Below, piece by piece: positions 8,906 to 16,235 of a DNA stretch of 64,000 nucleotides. Where the stretch lies: assembly GCF_001570425.1 (NCBI RefSeq), contig NZ_BCSX01000034.1, positions 1-64,000 of the forward strand, written 5' to 3'. This DNA comes from Mycolicibacterium brisbanense (GTDB lineage Bacteria > Actinomycetota > Actinomycetes > Mycobacteriales > Mycobacteriaceae). The notes below the pieces were generated by a model. It searched no databases. It was not told where the DNA came from and saw only the letters and a program-made list of their open reading frames with translations. The translations under genes and the position numbers were made by a program. Numbering within the stretch: the first letter of the stretch is position 1; the number at the start of each line of letters is the position of its first letter.

Positions 8906-10026
8906 CTGTCACAGAGAGCAAGCCCAAGATCTACAAAGGACTGGCGGGAGTGGTGGTCGACACCACCGCCATCTCCAAGGTGGTGCCCGAGACCAACACC
9001 TTGACCTATCGCGGGTATCCCGTGCAGGATCTCGCCGCGCACTGCAGCTTCGAACAGGTCGCCTATCTGCTGTGGCACGGTGAGCTGCCGACGGATCAGG
9101 AGTTGGCGCTGTTCGAGCAGCGGGAGCGGGCGTCCCGGCGGTTGAACAGGTCACTGCTGTCGCTGTTGGACAAGCTCCCGGACAACTGCCACCCGATGGA
9201 CGTGGTGCGGACCGCCATCAGCTATCTCGGCGCGGAGGACCCTGACGAGGACGACAGCAGCGCCGAAGCGAACTACGCCAAGTCGCTGCGGATGTTCGCG
9301 GTGCTGCCGATCATCGTGGCGGCAGACATGCGCCGGCGGCGCGGCCTTGAGCCCATCGGCCCGGATTCGCACCTGAGTTACTCCGAGAACTTCCTGAACA
9401 TGTGCTTCGGCGATGTCCCAGATCCCGTGATCGTCAAGGCCTTCGAGCAGTCGATGATTCTCTACGCCGAGCACAGTTTCAACGCGTCGACCTTTGCGGC
9501 CCGCGTGGTCACCTCGACGCAGTCCGACATCTACAGCGCGGTGACCGCGGCGATCGGTGCGCTCAAGGGTTCCCTGCACGGCGGGGCCAACGAGGCGGTC
9601 ATGCACGACATGATGGAGATCGGCTCGGCTGATCGCGCCGCGGAGTGGTTGCACGACAAGCTGTCCCGCAAGGAGAAGGTGATGGGTTTCGGCCATCGGG
9701 TGTACCGCAACGGTGACTCCCGGGTGCCGACCATGAAGGCGGCTCTGCAGCAGGTCGCCGCGGCCCGCGACGGGCAGCGGTGGCTCGACATCTATGAACG
9801 GCTCGAACAGACCATGCGTGCCGCCACCGGGATTCAGCCCAATCTGGACTTTCCGACCGGCCCGGCGTATCACCTGATGGGCTTCGACATTCCCAGCTTC
9901 ACACCGATCTTCGTGATGAGCCGCATCACCGGCTGGACTGCCCACATCATCGAGCAGGCCGGCTCCAACGCGTTGATCCGGCCGCTGAGCGAGTACAGCG
10001 GTCAGCCGCAGCGCGCGCTGTCGTGA
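8902..10026 (+). CDS. prpC: 2-methylcitrate synthase PrpC
   Basis: 374 aa from a GTG at 8902 that overlaps the prpB stop (GTGA). Citrate-synthase family: LKGSLHGGANEAVMHDMMEIG carries one active-site histidine, GFGHRVYRNGDSR the second, and the aspartate lies in PNLDFPTGPAYHLMG. It condenses propionyl-CoA with oxaloacetate to 2-methylcitrate. The operon order prpD-prpB-prpC gives a full B12-independent route for propionyl-CoA. Family members often also accept acetyl-CoA, so minor citrate synthase activity is possible. Confidence 0.95.
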   Translation: MTVTESKPKIYKGLAGVVVDTTAISKVVPETNTLTYRGYPVQDLAAHCSFEQVAYLLWHGELPTDQELALFEQRERASRRLNRSLLSLLDKLPDNCHPMDVVRTAISYLGAEDPDEDDSSAEANYAKSLRMFAVLPIIVAADMRRRRGLEPIGPDSHLSYSENFLNMCFGDVPDPVIVKAFEQSMILYAEHSFNASTFAARVVTSTQSDIYSAVTAAIGALKGSLHGGANEAVMHDMMEIGSADRAAEWLHDKLSRKEKVMGFGHRVYRNGDSRVPTMKAALQQVAAARDGQRWLDIYERLEQTMRAATGIQPNLDFPTGPAYHLMGFDIPSFTPIFVMSRITGWTAHIIEQAGSNALIRPLSEYSGQPQRALS

Positions 10027-10086
10027 GCGACACGGGTGTGCTGATCGCCCCTATGCAGCCCACCTCTCGATGAGTTCTCGGGCCAT

Positions 10087-10112
10087 CACTGGTCACAGTG
10101 GTACAACTACTG
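10087..10112. promoter_or_regulatory. Inverted repeats ahead of the DHFR-like gene
   Basis: CACTGgtcaCAGTG (10087-10100) runs into CAGTGGTACAACTACTG (10096-10112), itself an imperfect palindrome. They lie 20-45 bp upstream of the GTG at 10132, where a repressor would overlap the promoter. No regulator gene is adjacent, so the binding protein is unknown. Confidence 0.35.
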
Positions 10113-10131
10113 ACTGATCGGGAGAGAACGC

Positions 10132-10776
10132 GTGGTGCAACTGCTCAAAGTCCAGAATTTCAACGTCTCCAGCGACGGTTTCGGCGCAGGCGAGAATCAG
10201 AGCCGCGAGCGGCCATTCGGCCACGCCGACCCCGCGGACATGTTCTCCTGGGCCGGTGCCACTGCCAGTTGGCCCACGCGCACCGACCCGGGTGGCAGTC
10301 GCGGCCTGGACGACTATCTGACCCGCGACTTCGCCAACAACATCGGCGCGGAAATCATGGGACGCAACAAGTTCAGTCCATACCGGGGTCCATGGGAGGA
10401 CCACGAATGGCAGGGCTGGTGGGGCGAGGAGCCCCCGTTCCACACCCCGGTATTCGTCATGTCCCATTACCCGCGGGCGTCATTCAGCCTCTCCGACACC
10501 ACGTTCCACTTCGTCAACGCCGACCCGGCCACCGTGCTCGACCAGGCGCGCGAGGCGGCGCAGGGCAAGGATGTCCGGCTCGGTGGAGGCGCCAGCACCA
10601 TCCGACAGTTCCTCGATGCCGACCTGGTCGACACGCTGCACGTGGCGGTGTCGCCTGTCGAGCTGGGAGCCGGATCCCGCCTGTGGCAGTCACCGGACGA
10701 GTTGGACGACCGGTTTCACCACGACATCGTGCCCAGCCCCAGTGGCGTCACCCATCACTTGTTCTGGCGCAGATGA
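10132..10776 (+). CDS. Dihydrofolate reductase-family (RibD C-terminal domain) protein
   Basis: 214 aa from a GTG at 10132 with GGAGAG 6 nt upstream. The fold is that of DHFR/RibD reductases: SSDGFGAG near residue 15, EIMGRNKF near 77, and the NADPH-binding LGGGASTIRQFLDADLVDTL around 145-165. Such stand-alone proteins are widespread in actinobacteria; their substrate is usually unknown and true folate activity is unlikely. It stands alone after the prp operon. Converging with it is a small acidic-protein gene whose stop is 16 bp away. Confidence 0.85.
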   Translation: MVQLLKVQNFNVSSDGFGAGENQSRERPFGHADPADMFSWAGATASWPTRTDPGGSRGLDDYLTRDFANNIGAEIMGRNKFSPYRGPWEDHEWQGWWGEEPPFHTPVFVMSHYPRASFSLSDTTFHFVNADPATVLDQAREAAQGKDVRLGGGASTIRQFLDADLVDTLHVAVSPVELGAGSRLWQSPDELDDRFHHDIVPSPSGVTHHLFWRR

Positions 10777-10791
10777 CGGAACGCCGGCTGG

Positions 10792-11088
10792 CTAATCGAT
10801 GGTGATGACGTAGGTGCCGTCGTCGTCGCGGGTGATATCGGCGTCGTTGGTGTCGACCCAGAGGCTGGGGCTACCCGGCTCACCCAGGTAGGCGTTCTGC
10901 ACCGTGCCACCCGGTTGCATGTACACGGCCCACTGCTGTCCCGAACCGAGCGCCGACAGCGTCACCACCGGTGTGCCGTCAGCCCGCCGGATTTCCAGGG
11001 TGTGGGCGTTGAAGTCCTCTTCGGACAACTTCGTGTCGTCCTCGTCGAGGTCGTAGTCATCGTCAGGGTCCAGTCCGTTGTCATGCAC
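10792..11088 (-). CDS. Small acidic protein of unknown function
   Basis: 98 aa from a GTG at 11088. Frame upstream of this stays open into the neighbouring membrane-protein gene, but that part looks like a shadow of the neighbour. The N-terminal 25 residues are strikingly acidic (NGLDPDDDYDLDEDD). The rest could form a beta-rich domain (TLEIRRADGTPVVTLSA, GTVQNAYLGEP, DGTYVITID). There are no cysteines and no membrane segment. It lies 34 bp downstream of the YihY/BrkB gene on the same strand, so the two may form a unit. I do not recognise the family; an immunity-protein-like beta domain is one speculation. Confidence 0.6.
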   Translation of the reverse strand: MHDNGLDPDDDYDLDEDDTKLSEEDFNAHTLEIRRADGTPVVTLSALGSGQQWAVYMQPGGTVQNAYLGEPGSPSLWVDTNDADITRDDDGTYVITID

Positions 11089-11122
11089 GGGTGCGCACGC
11101 TACCTGGTTGTGTGGGTGGGCA

Positions 11123-12022
11123 CTACGCGTCTTCCGGCAGCTCCGAGTCGACGTCGACCTCCGAGGCGATGACGGTGTCGGCGGGGGCGGCCCGCTCCCA
11201 CACCACTGCGCCCACACACGCCGACAACACCCACCCGATACCGCTGACTCCGCACCACGTCATCAACGCCATCGCCACGCCGATCGGGCCGAAGCCCTCC
11301 CACCCGCGCAGCAACGGCGGGAACGCCACCCGGGCGGCGAGGGGGAGTGCTAGCCCGTTGATGAGAACTCCGCCGAGCCCGGTGAGCGCGAGGTAGCGCA
11401 TGCCGCGAGCGCCGTCACGGACGAGCAGAACCGGTGTGAGCGACCAGAAGATCCACACCGGCACCAGCGCCAGCATGAACAGCAGCGGCCGGAATGAACC
11501 GGGGTGGTCATGGTCGAGCGCGATCAACCCGCGCACGGCGAGCATGCTCAGATACAGCACGAACCAGATGACACCGCGCAGCAGCCGTTGTCCCAGTCCG
11601 AACTGTTCCCGGCGCCAGGCCTTGGCGAAGATGCTGGCGATGGTGATGGACATGGGGATTCCCCAGACCAGGAACCCGGCGACCCCGATGAAAGTCCAGC
11701 TCGACCGGAATGCCGAGGAATCGCCGAATGCCGCGCGCACCCTGTCGGTCAGTGGGCTCACCAGGCCGACCTCGCGGCTGAAAACGACGCCCGGGCTGGC
11801 ATTTTCGGCGAACCCGGCGAAATAGTCGAATCCGATGATCATCAACGGAATGACCGTCGTGAACAACTGGACCGATACGAGCGTGCCCAGCGTTCCGCCG
11901 TCGATCTCGCGGTAGCGGGACGCGACGGCCGCCGTCAGGCCCTCCTTGCGCAGCTCGGCCAGCTGCCGGTAGCGCTGCGCGAGCCGCTGGCGGACGTCTT
12001 CTCGTTTCGGGCGTGTGCTCAT
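11123..12022 (-). CDS. YihY/BrkB (YhjD-type) family membrane protein
   Basis: 299 aa. A soluble basic N-terminus (about 1-40) is followed by about six membrane helices, including LGTLVSVQLFTTVIPLMIIG, a helix with GVAGFLVWGIPMSITI, and GGVLINGLALPLAARVAF. This matches the YihY/BrkB family of inner-membrane proteins. The molecular activity is not settled; E. coli YhjD can take over a lipid A export-related role and BrkB was once named for serum resistance. The C-terminal tail is acidic (EVDVDSELPEDA). A universal stress protein gene lies 43 bp upstream on the same strand. Confidence 0.85.
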   Translation of the reverse strand: MSTRPKREDVRQRLAQRYRQLAELRKEGLTAAVASRYREIDGGTLGTLVSVQLFTTVIPLMIIGFDYFAGFAENASPGVVFSREVGLVSPLTDRVRAAFGDSSAFRSSWTFIGVAGFLVWGIPMSITIASIFAKAWRREQFGLGQRLLRGVIWFVLYLSMLAVRGLIALDHDHPGSFRPLLFMLALVPVWIFWSLTPVLLVRDGARGMRYLALTGLGGVLINGLALPLAARVAFPPLLRGWEGFGPIGVAMALMTWCGVSGIGWVLSACVGAVVWERAAPADTVIASEVDVDSELPEDA

Positions 12023-12065
12023 ATCAGAGCGAGATTCTTGCGCACGGTCGCCCGCGCGAAGCGTC

Positions 12066-12554
12066 CTAGTCCGCGGTGTGGACGATGAGGATGTCGACCT
12101 TGGCTCGACGGGCGACGTTGGCCGGCACCGAACCCAGCAGCCGGCCGGCGACCGAGTCCAGCCCGACGTCTCCGACGACCACCAGATCGGCCTTGGTCTG
12201 TTCGGCGAGTTTCACCAGTGCGTCGACCGGTGCGCCTTCGAGCGCCCGCTCATCGATGTCGTGGACACCGACCGCCTTCGCCCGGTCGCGCGCCTCCTGG
12301 AGGATTTCATAGATGTGGGCTGCCCCGTGCATCTTGTAGCCATCGCCGCGCAGGCTGTCGGCGGCGCGGGGATCTTCGACATGATCGTGGGACGGCGGCC
12401 GTGACCAGCCGCCCTTCTCGACGTGAGGCTGGTACGCGCTCGCGACGATCAACTTCGCGTTGTCCTGTGCGGCGATCATCGCGGCGCGGTCAACCGCTCG
12501 CATTGACGAGTCCGAGCCGTCGGTCCCGACAACTACCGTCCGATAGGTGCTCAT
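12066..12554 (-). CDS. Universal stress protein (UspA family), ATP-binding type
   Basis: 162 aa, one Usp domain. It begins with the typical VVVGTDGSDSSMRAVDRA and ends with the nucleotide-binding signature G-D-V-G-L-x9-GS-V (VVGDVGLDSVAGRLLGSV) and VDILIVHT. The family binds ATP and responds to stress such as hypoxia and dormancy in mycobacteria; the direct output is often unknown. First gene of a possible leftward unit with the YihY/BrkB gene. The ATG at 12554 fits the family start. Confidence 0.92.
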   Translation of the reverse strand: MSTYRTVVVGTDGSDSSMRAVDRAAMIAAQDNAKLIVASAYQPHVEKGGWSRPPSHDHVEDPRAADSLRGDGYKMHGAAHIYEILQEARDRAKAVGVHDIDERALEGAPVDALVKLAEQTKADLVVVGDVGLDSVAGRLLGSVPANVARRAKVDILIVHTAD

Positions 12555-12953
12555 GGCGTCTCCAAGCTGCCGGTTTGCGAGAACAATCAGGACATTAACG
12601 CGTGTCAGGCCGGTTCACATCAGTCTTGCGTCAAGGGGAAATGTGGTGTCGTACCGTCGCGCCTGCGCGCCATGACCGCCGGATTTCGGCGACTCCCGAA
12701 AGTATCTGGGCTCCCGACCTTTTCGACGCGGCAAGCCGGCATTGCGCCAAGTGGTCGGTGACGGGCGCCTGCCGGCGCACGTGGCCCGCGACGACCCGAC
12801 CGAAGCCGCCTGCCGGTGACCGGCACGGGTGCGGCAGCTGAATTCTCGATGCCGCCTGTGTGCGATGCCGCCGTGCGCAGGGACTCGGCACGCCGCCGGT
12901 GGCAACGCCGTTAGCGCATCTTCGCAGCTCGCTTCAACTGCGAAGACAGATTG
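12555..12953. other. Intergenic region between usp and tRNA-Arg, no gene seen
   Basis: About 400 bases hold the usp promoter side and the tRNA-Arg 3' flank. Several short open frames overlap each other on both strands, but none has a credible start signal or protein-like composition. The one clear element is the hairpin at 12920-12945. Confidence 0.5.
12920..12945 (-). terminator. Hairpin downstream of tRNA-Arg
   Basis: CTTCGCAG (12920-12927) pairs exactly with CTGCGAAG (12938-12945) around a 10-nt loop, 9 nt beyond the tRNA 3' end on the minus strand. It is a likely tRNA terminator without a T-run. Confidence 0.6.
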
Positions 12954-13026
12954 CGCCCCCGGCAGGGATCGAACCTGCGACCAACCGCTTAGAAGGCGGC
13001 TGCTCTATCCGCTGAGCTACGGAGGC
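12954..13026 (-). tRNA. tRNA-Arg (anticodon TCT)
   Basis: Reading the minus strand, the acceptor stem GCCTCCG pairs with CGGGGGC. The D arm contains GCTCAGC..GAGC, the anticodon loop CTTCTAA gives TCT, and the T arm is CGCAGG TTCGATC CCTGC. The discriminator is G73 and CCA is not encoded. TCT reads AGA/AGG arginine codons, which are rare in GC-rich mycobacteria. Confidence 0.95.
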
Positions 13027-13161
13027 AACGCGGCTGAAGTGTATCTTCCCTGCCCGGGTGGACCGCCAATCGTCACACCCGGCAAAGCTGGCCCGCGGTC
13101 ATCGACTGCGGACTAGCGTGGACGCTGCACTTGGCAGGCGGGGAGGAAGAGGGATCGCGTT

Positions 13162-14646
13162 ATGAGTGACGTGCCGGAGTTGGACGCGGCCGGATTGCCC
13201 GAGGAACTGAGTGCCGTCGACCAGCTCCTGCATCGCGGGGAGGCCAATCCTCGCACCCGTTCCGGAATCATGGGGGTTGAGATCCTCGACACCACCCCGG
13301 ACTGGGAGCGGTTCCGCACGCGCTTCGAGAACGCGTCGCGCAAGGTGCTGCGCTTACGACAAAAGGTGGTCATGCCGTCGCTTCCGACGGCGGCACCACG
13401 CTGGGTGGTGGACCCGGACTTCAACCTCGATTACCACGTGCGGCGGCTGCGGGTGCCTGCCCCGGGCAGGCTTCGCGATCTGTTCGACGTCGCCGAGGTG
13501 GCGATGCAGTCGCCGCTGGACATCTCCCGGCCGTTGTGGAGTGCGACGCTCGTGGAAGGTCTCGAAGGTGGCCGCGCCGCGACCATCCTGCATCTGAGCC
13601 ACGCGGTGACCGACGGCGTCGGCAGCATCGAGATGTTCGCCAGCATCTACGACCTGGAACGCGACCCTGAACCCACTCCGGCTCCACCGCTGCCCATCCC
13701 GCAGGATCTGTCGCCCAATGACCTGATGCGCCAAGGGCTCAACCGACTTCCGGGGGCCATCACCGGCGGCGTGCTCGGGGCGCTGGGCGCCGGAGTTCGC
13801 GCCGCGACGCGGGTGGTGCGCGACCCGGTCTCCGCAGTCAGCGGCGTGGTCGATTACGCCATGTCGGGGGCGCGGGTGATGGGTCCGGCAGCCGACCCGT
13901 CACCATTGCTGCGTCGGCGCAGCCTGTCGTCGCGCACCGAGGCGATCGACATCAAATTCAGCGACCTGCACCGGGCGTCCAAGGCCGTAGGCGGCTCGAT
14001 CAACGATGCTTACCTGGCCGGACTGTGCGGTGCGCTCAGGCTTTATCACGACGCGATGGGTATCCCGATCCAGAACCTGCCGATGGCGGTACCGGTGAAC
14101 CTGCGCTCGGAGGACGATCCGGCAGGCGGCAACCGTTTCGCCGGGGTGAACATCGCGGCACCGGTCGGCATCGTCGATCCGGAGCACCGCATGAAAGCGG
14201 TTCGCACCCAGATGACGAGCAAGCGCGAAGAGCGTGCCATCGACATGGTCGGCGCGATCGCCCCGGTCCTCAGCTTCCTGCCGGACAACTTCCTGGAATC
14301 GGTGGCGGGCAACGTGGTGCACTCGGACGTGCAGGCCAGCAATGTGGCGATGTACCCCGGCGACACCTTCATCGCGGGCGCGAAGATCCTGCGCCACTAC
14401 GGCATTGGGCCGCTGCCCGGTGTGGCGATCATGGCGGTGCTGATTTCGCGGGGCGGCTACGTGACCGTCACGACGCGTTACGACCGCGCGTCCATCACCA
14501 ACGAGCCGCTGTTCGCGCAGTGCTTGCTCGACGGCTTCGACGAGGTGCTCGCGCTCGGGGGCGACGGTCGTGCGGCCCCGGCCACGTTCACTGCCGAGGC
14601 GCCTGCTCCGGCCGAAACCGCGTCGAATGGGAGCACAGCACAGTGA
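13162..14646 (+). CDS. WS/DGAT-family O-acyltransferase (Rv2484c-like)
   Basis: 494 aa from the ATG at 13162 with a strong GGGAGGAAGAGGG upstream. It belongs to the wax ester synthase/diacylglycerol acyltransferase family that makes storage triacylglycerol or wax esters from acyl-CoA. Visible family blocks are ASRKVLRLRQKVVMPSLP, the active-site region HLSHAVTDGVGS near residue 144 and AVPVNLRSEDDPAGGNRF near 310. In the HHxxxDG motif the first histidine is replaced: the sequence is S146-H147-A-V-T-D151-G152, with the catalytic second histidine and Asp kept. Its stop overlaps the plsC start by 4 bp. Grouping with plsC and plsB2 puts it at the end of a glycerol-3-phosphate-to-lipid pathway. 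Confidence 0.9.
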   Translation: MSDVPELDAAGLPEELSAVDQLLHRGEANPRTRSGIMGVEILDTTPDWERFRTRFENASRKVLRLRQKVVMPSLPTAAPRWVVDPDFNLDYHVRRLRVPAPGRLRDLFDVAEVAMQSPLDISRPLWSATLVEGLEGGRAATILHLSHAVTDGVGSIEMFASIYDLERDPEPTPAPPLPIPQDLSPNDLMRQGLNRLPGAITGGVLGALGAGVRAATRVVRDPVSAVSGVVDYAMSGARVMGPAADPSPLLRRRSLSSRTEAIDIKFSDLHRASKAVGGSINDAYLAGLCGALRLYHDAMGIPIQNLPMAVPVNLRSEDDPAGGNRFAGVNIAAPVGIVDPEHRMKAVRTQMTSKREERAIDMVGAIAPVLSFLPDNFLESVAGNVVHSDVQASNVAMYPGDTFIAGAKILRHYGIGPLPGVAIMAVLISRGGYVTVTTRYDRASITNEPLFAQCLLDGFDEVLALGGDGRAAPATFTAEAPAPAETASNGSTAQ

Positions 14647-16235
14647 CGTCACCAGGGCGCTCAGAAAAGTTGAAGCAGCGGCTGCCGGGCTCGTTGGCCG
14701 AAATCGAGGCGAGCCCGGAAGGCCCCGAGATCGGTGCGTTCTTCGATCTCGACGGCACGCTGGTGGCGGGGTTCACCGGGGTGCTGATGACGCAGGACCG
14801 GTTGCGGCGCGGGCAGATGAGTGTGGGCGAGTTCATCGGGATGGTCCAGGCGGGGCTGAACCATCAGCTCGGACGCTCCGAATTCGAGGATCTGATCGGC
14901 AAGGGCGCCCGCATGTTGCGCGGGAATTCGATGAGCGATCTCGACGAGCTGGGGGAGCGGTTGTTCGTTCAGCATGTACGGGACCGGATTTACCCCGAGA
15001 TGCGGGCCATGGTGCGGGCGCACATGGATCGTGGCCACACCGTTGTCCTCAGTTCTTCGGCGCTGACGGTTCAGGTGGAGCCCGTCGCGGGATTCCTGGG
15101 TATCGACAACGTGCTGTGCAACAAGTTCGAAACCGACGAGAACGGCCTGATCACCGGTGAGGTGCAGACGCCGGTCATCTGGGGTCCCGGCAAAGCCCAT
15201 GCGGTACAGAAGTTTTCGGCAGAGAACGACGTCGACTTGGCGAAGAGCTACTTCTACGCCGACGGTGACGAGGACGTCGCCCTGATGTACCTGGTGGGCA
15301 ATCCACGGCCGACCAACCCGGGGGGCAAACTGGCCGCCGTCGCCGCCAAGCGAGGCTGGCCGATCCTGCGGTTCAGCAGCCGCAGCGGCAGCAGCCCGGT
15401 GTCGCAGTTGCGCACCGCCGCGGGGTTCGCCTCGATGATGCCGCTGGCTGCGGGCGCTGTCAGCTGGGGCCTGCTGAACCGCAGCAAGCGCAGTGGCGTC
15501 AACCTCTTCACGTCGCTGATGGGCCGGGTTCTGCTGGGCGTCACCGGCGTCAACCTCAACGTGCTGGGCAAGGAGAACCTGACCGCCAAGCGGCCTGCGG
15601 TCTTCATCTTCAACCACCGCAACCAAGCCGACCCGGTGATCGCGGGAACACTGGTCAGCGACAACTTCACCGGGGTCGGCAAGAAGGAACTCGCCAATGA
15701 CCCGCTGGTCGGCACGCTCGGCAAGGTGATGGACACCGCGTTCATCGACCGGGATGACCCGGAGAAGGCGGTCGAAAGCCTGCACAAGATCGAAGAGCTT
15801 GCCCGCAAAGGACTTTCGGTCCTCATTGCCCCGGAGGGAACCCGGCTGGACACCACCGAGGTGGGCCCGTTCAAGAAGGGGCCGTTCCGTATCGCCATGG
15901 CCGCGGGTATCCCCATCGTGCCGATCGTCATCCGCAACGCGGAGGTGATCGCGGCCCGCGACTCCAGCACCATCAATCCCGGGACGGTCGACGTCGCGGT
16001 GTATCCACCGATCCCGGTGGACGATTGGACCCTCGACGAGCTGCCGGACCGTATCGCCGAGGTACGGCAGATCTTCCTCGACACGCTCAAGTCGTGGCCC
16101 GATGACGAGCTGCCGACCTTTCCGATCTACGACCGGCCCCGCTCGCTCAAGCCGAAGATCCGTAGCGTGCCCAAGAAAAGCGGTGCCGCAGAAAACAATT
16201 CGGGCACCGGTCGGGCTGTGAAGGGTCGGCCGTGA
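14643..16235 (+). CDS. plsC: HAD-phosphatase / PlsC acylglycerophosphate acyltransferase fusion
   Basis: 530 aa from a GTG at 14643 (GTGA overlap with the preceding stop). It has two domains. Residues about 30-250 are a HAD-IB phosphatase-like domain with D35-L-D37-G-T as the nucleophile motif. Residues about 300-500 are a PlsC acyltransferase with N324-H325-x4-D330 and E398-G-T-R. The acyltransferase makes phosphatidic acid from lysophosphatidate; the HAD half could dephosphorylate a related intermediate. The corresponding M. tuberculosis gene is Rv2483c. The stop overlaps plsB2 by 4 bp, so both acylation steps are translationally coupled. A basic C-terminal tail may help membrane contact. 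Confidence 0.93.
   Translation: MTSPGRSEKLKQRLPGSLAEIEASPEGPEIGAFFDLDGTLVAGFTGVLMTQDRLRRGQMSVGEFIGMVQAGLNHQLGRSEFEDLIGKGARMLRGNSMSDLDELGERLFVQHVRDRIYPEMRAMVRAHMDRGHTVVLSSSALTVQVEPVAGFLGIDNVLCNKFETDENGLITGEVQTPVIWGPGKAHAVQKFSAENDVDLAKSYFYADGDEDVALMYLVGNPRPTNPGGKLAAVAAKRGWPILRFSSRSGSSPVSQLRTAAGFASMMPLAAGAVSWGLLNRSKRSGVNLFTSLMGRVLLGVTGVNLNVLGKENLTAKRPAVFIFNHRNQADPVIAGTLVSDNFTGVGKKELANDPLVGTLGKVMDTAFIDRDDPEKAVESLHKIEELARKGLSVLIAPEGTRLDTTEVGPFKKGPFRIAMAAGIPIVPIVIRNAEVIAARDSSTINPGTVDVAVYPPIPVDDWTLDELPDRIAEVRQIFLDTLKSWPDDELPTFPIYDRPRSLKPKIRSVPKKSGAAENNSGTGRAVKGRP

Noticed and set aside
12602..12905. Short overlapping frames between usp and tRNA-Arg
   Set aside because: Several equally long frames on both strands overlap one another and none has a ribosome binding site or coherent composition.
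14025..14642. Upstream extension of plsC
   Set aside because: Frame is open but lies wholly within the WS/DGAT gene; the GTG at 14643 gives the usual 4-bp coupling and the family start.
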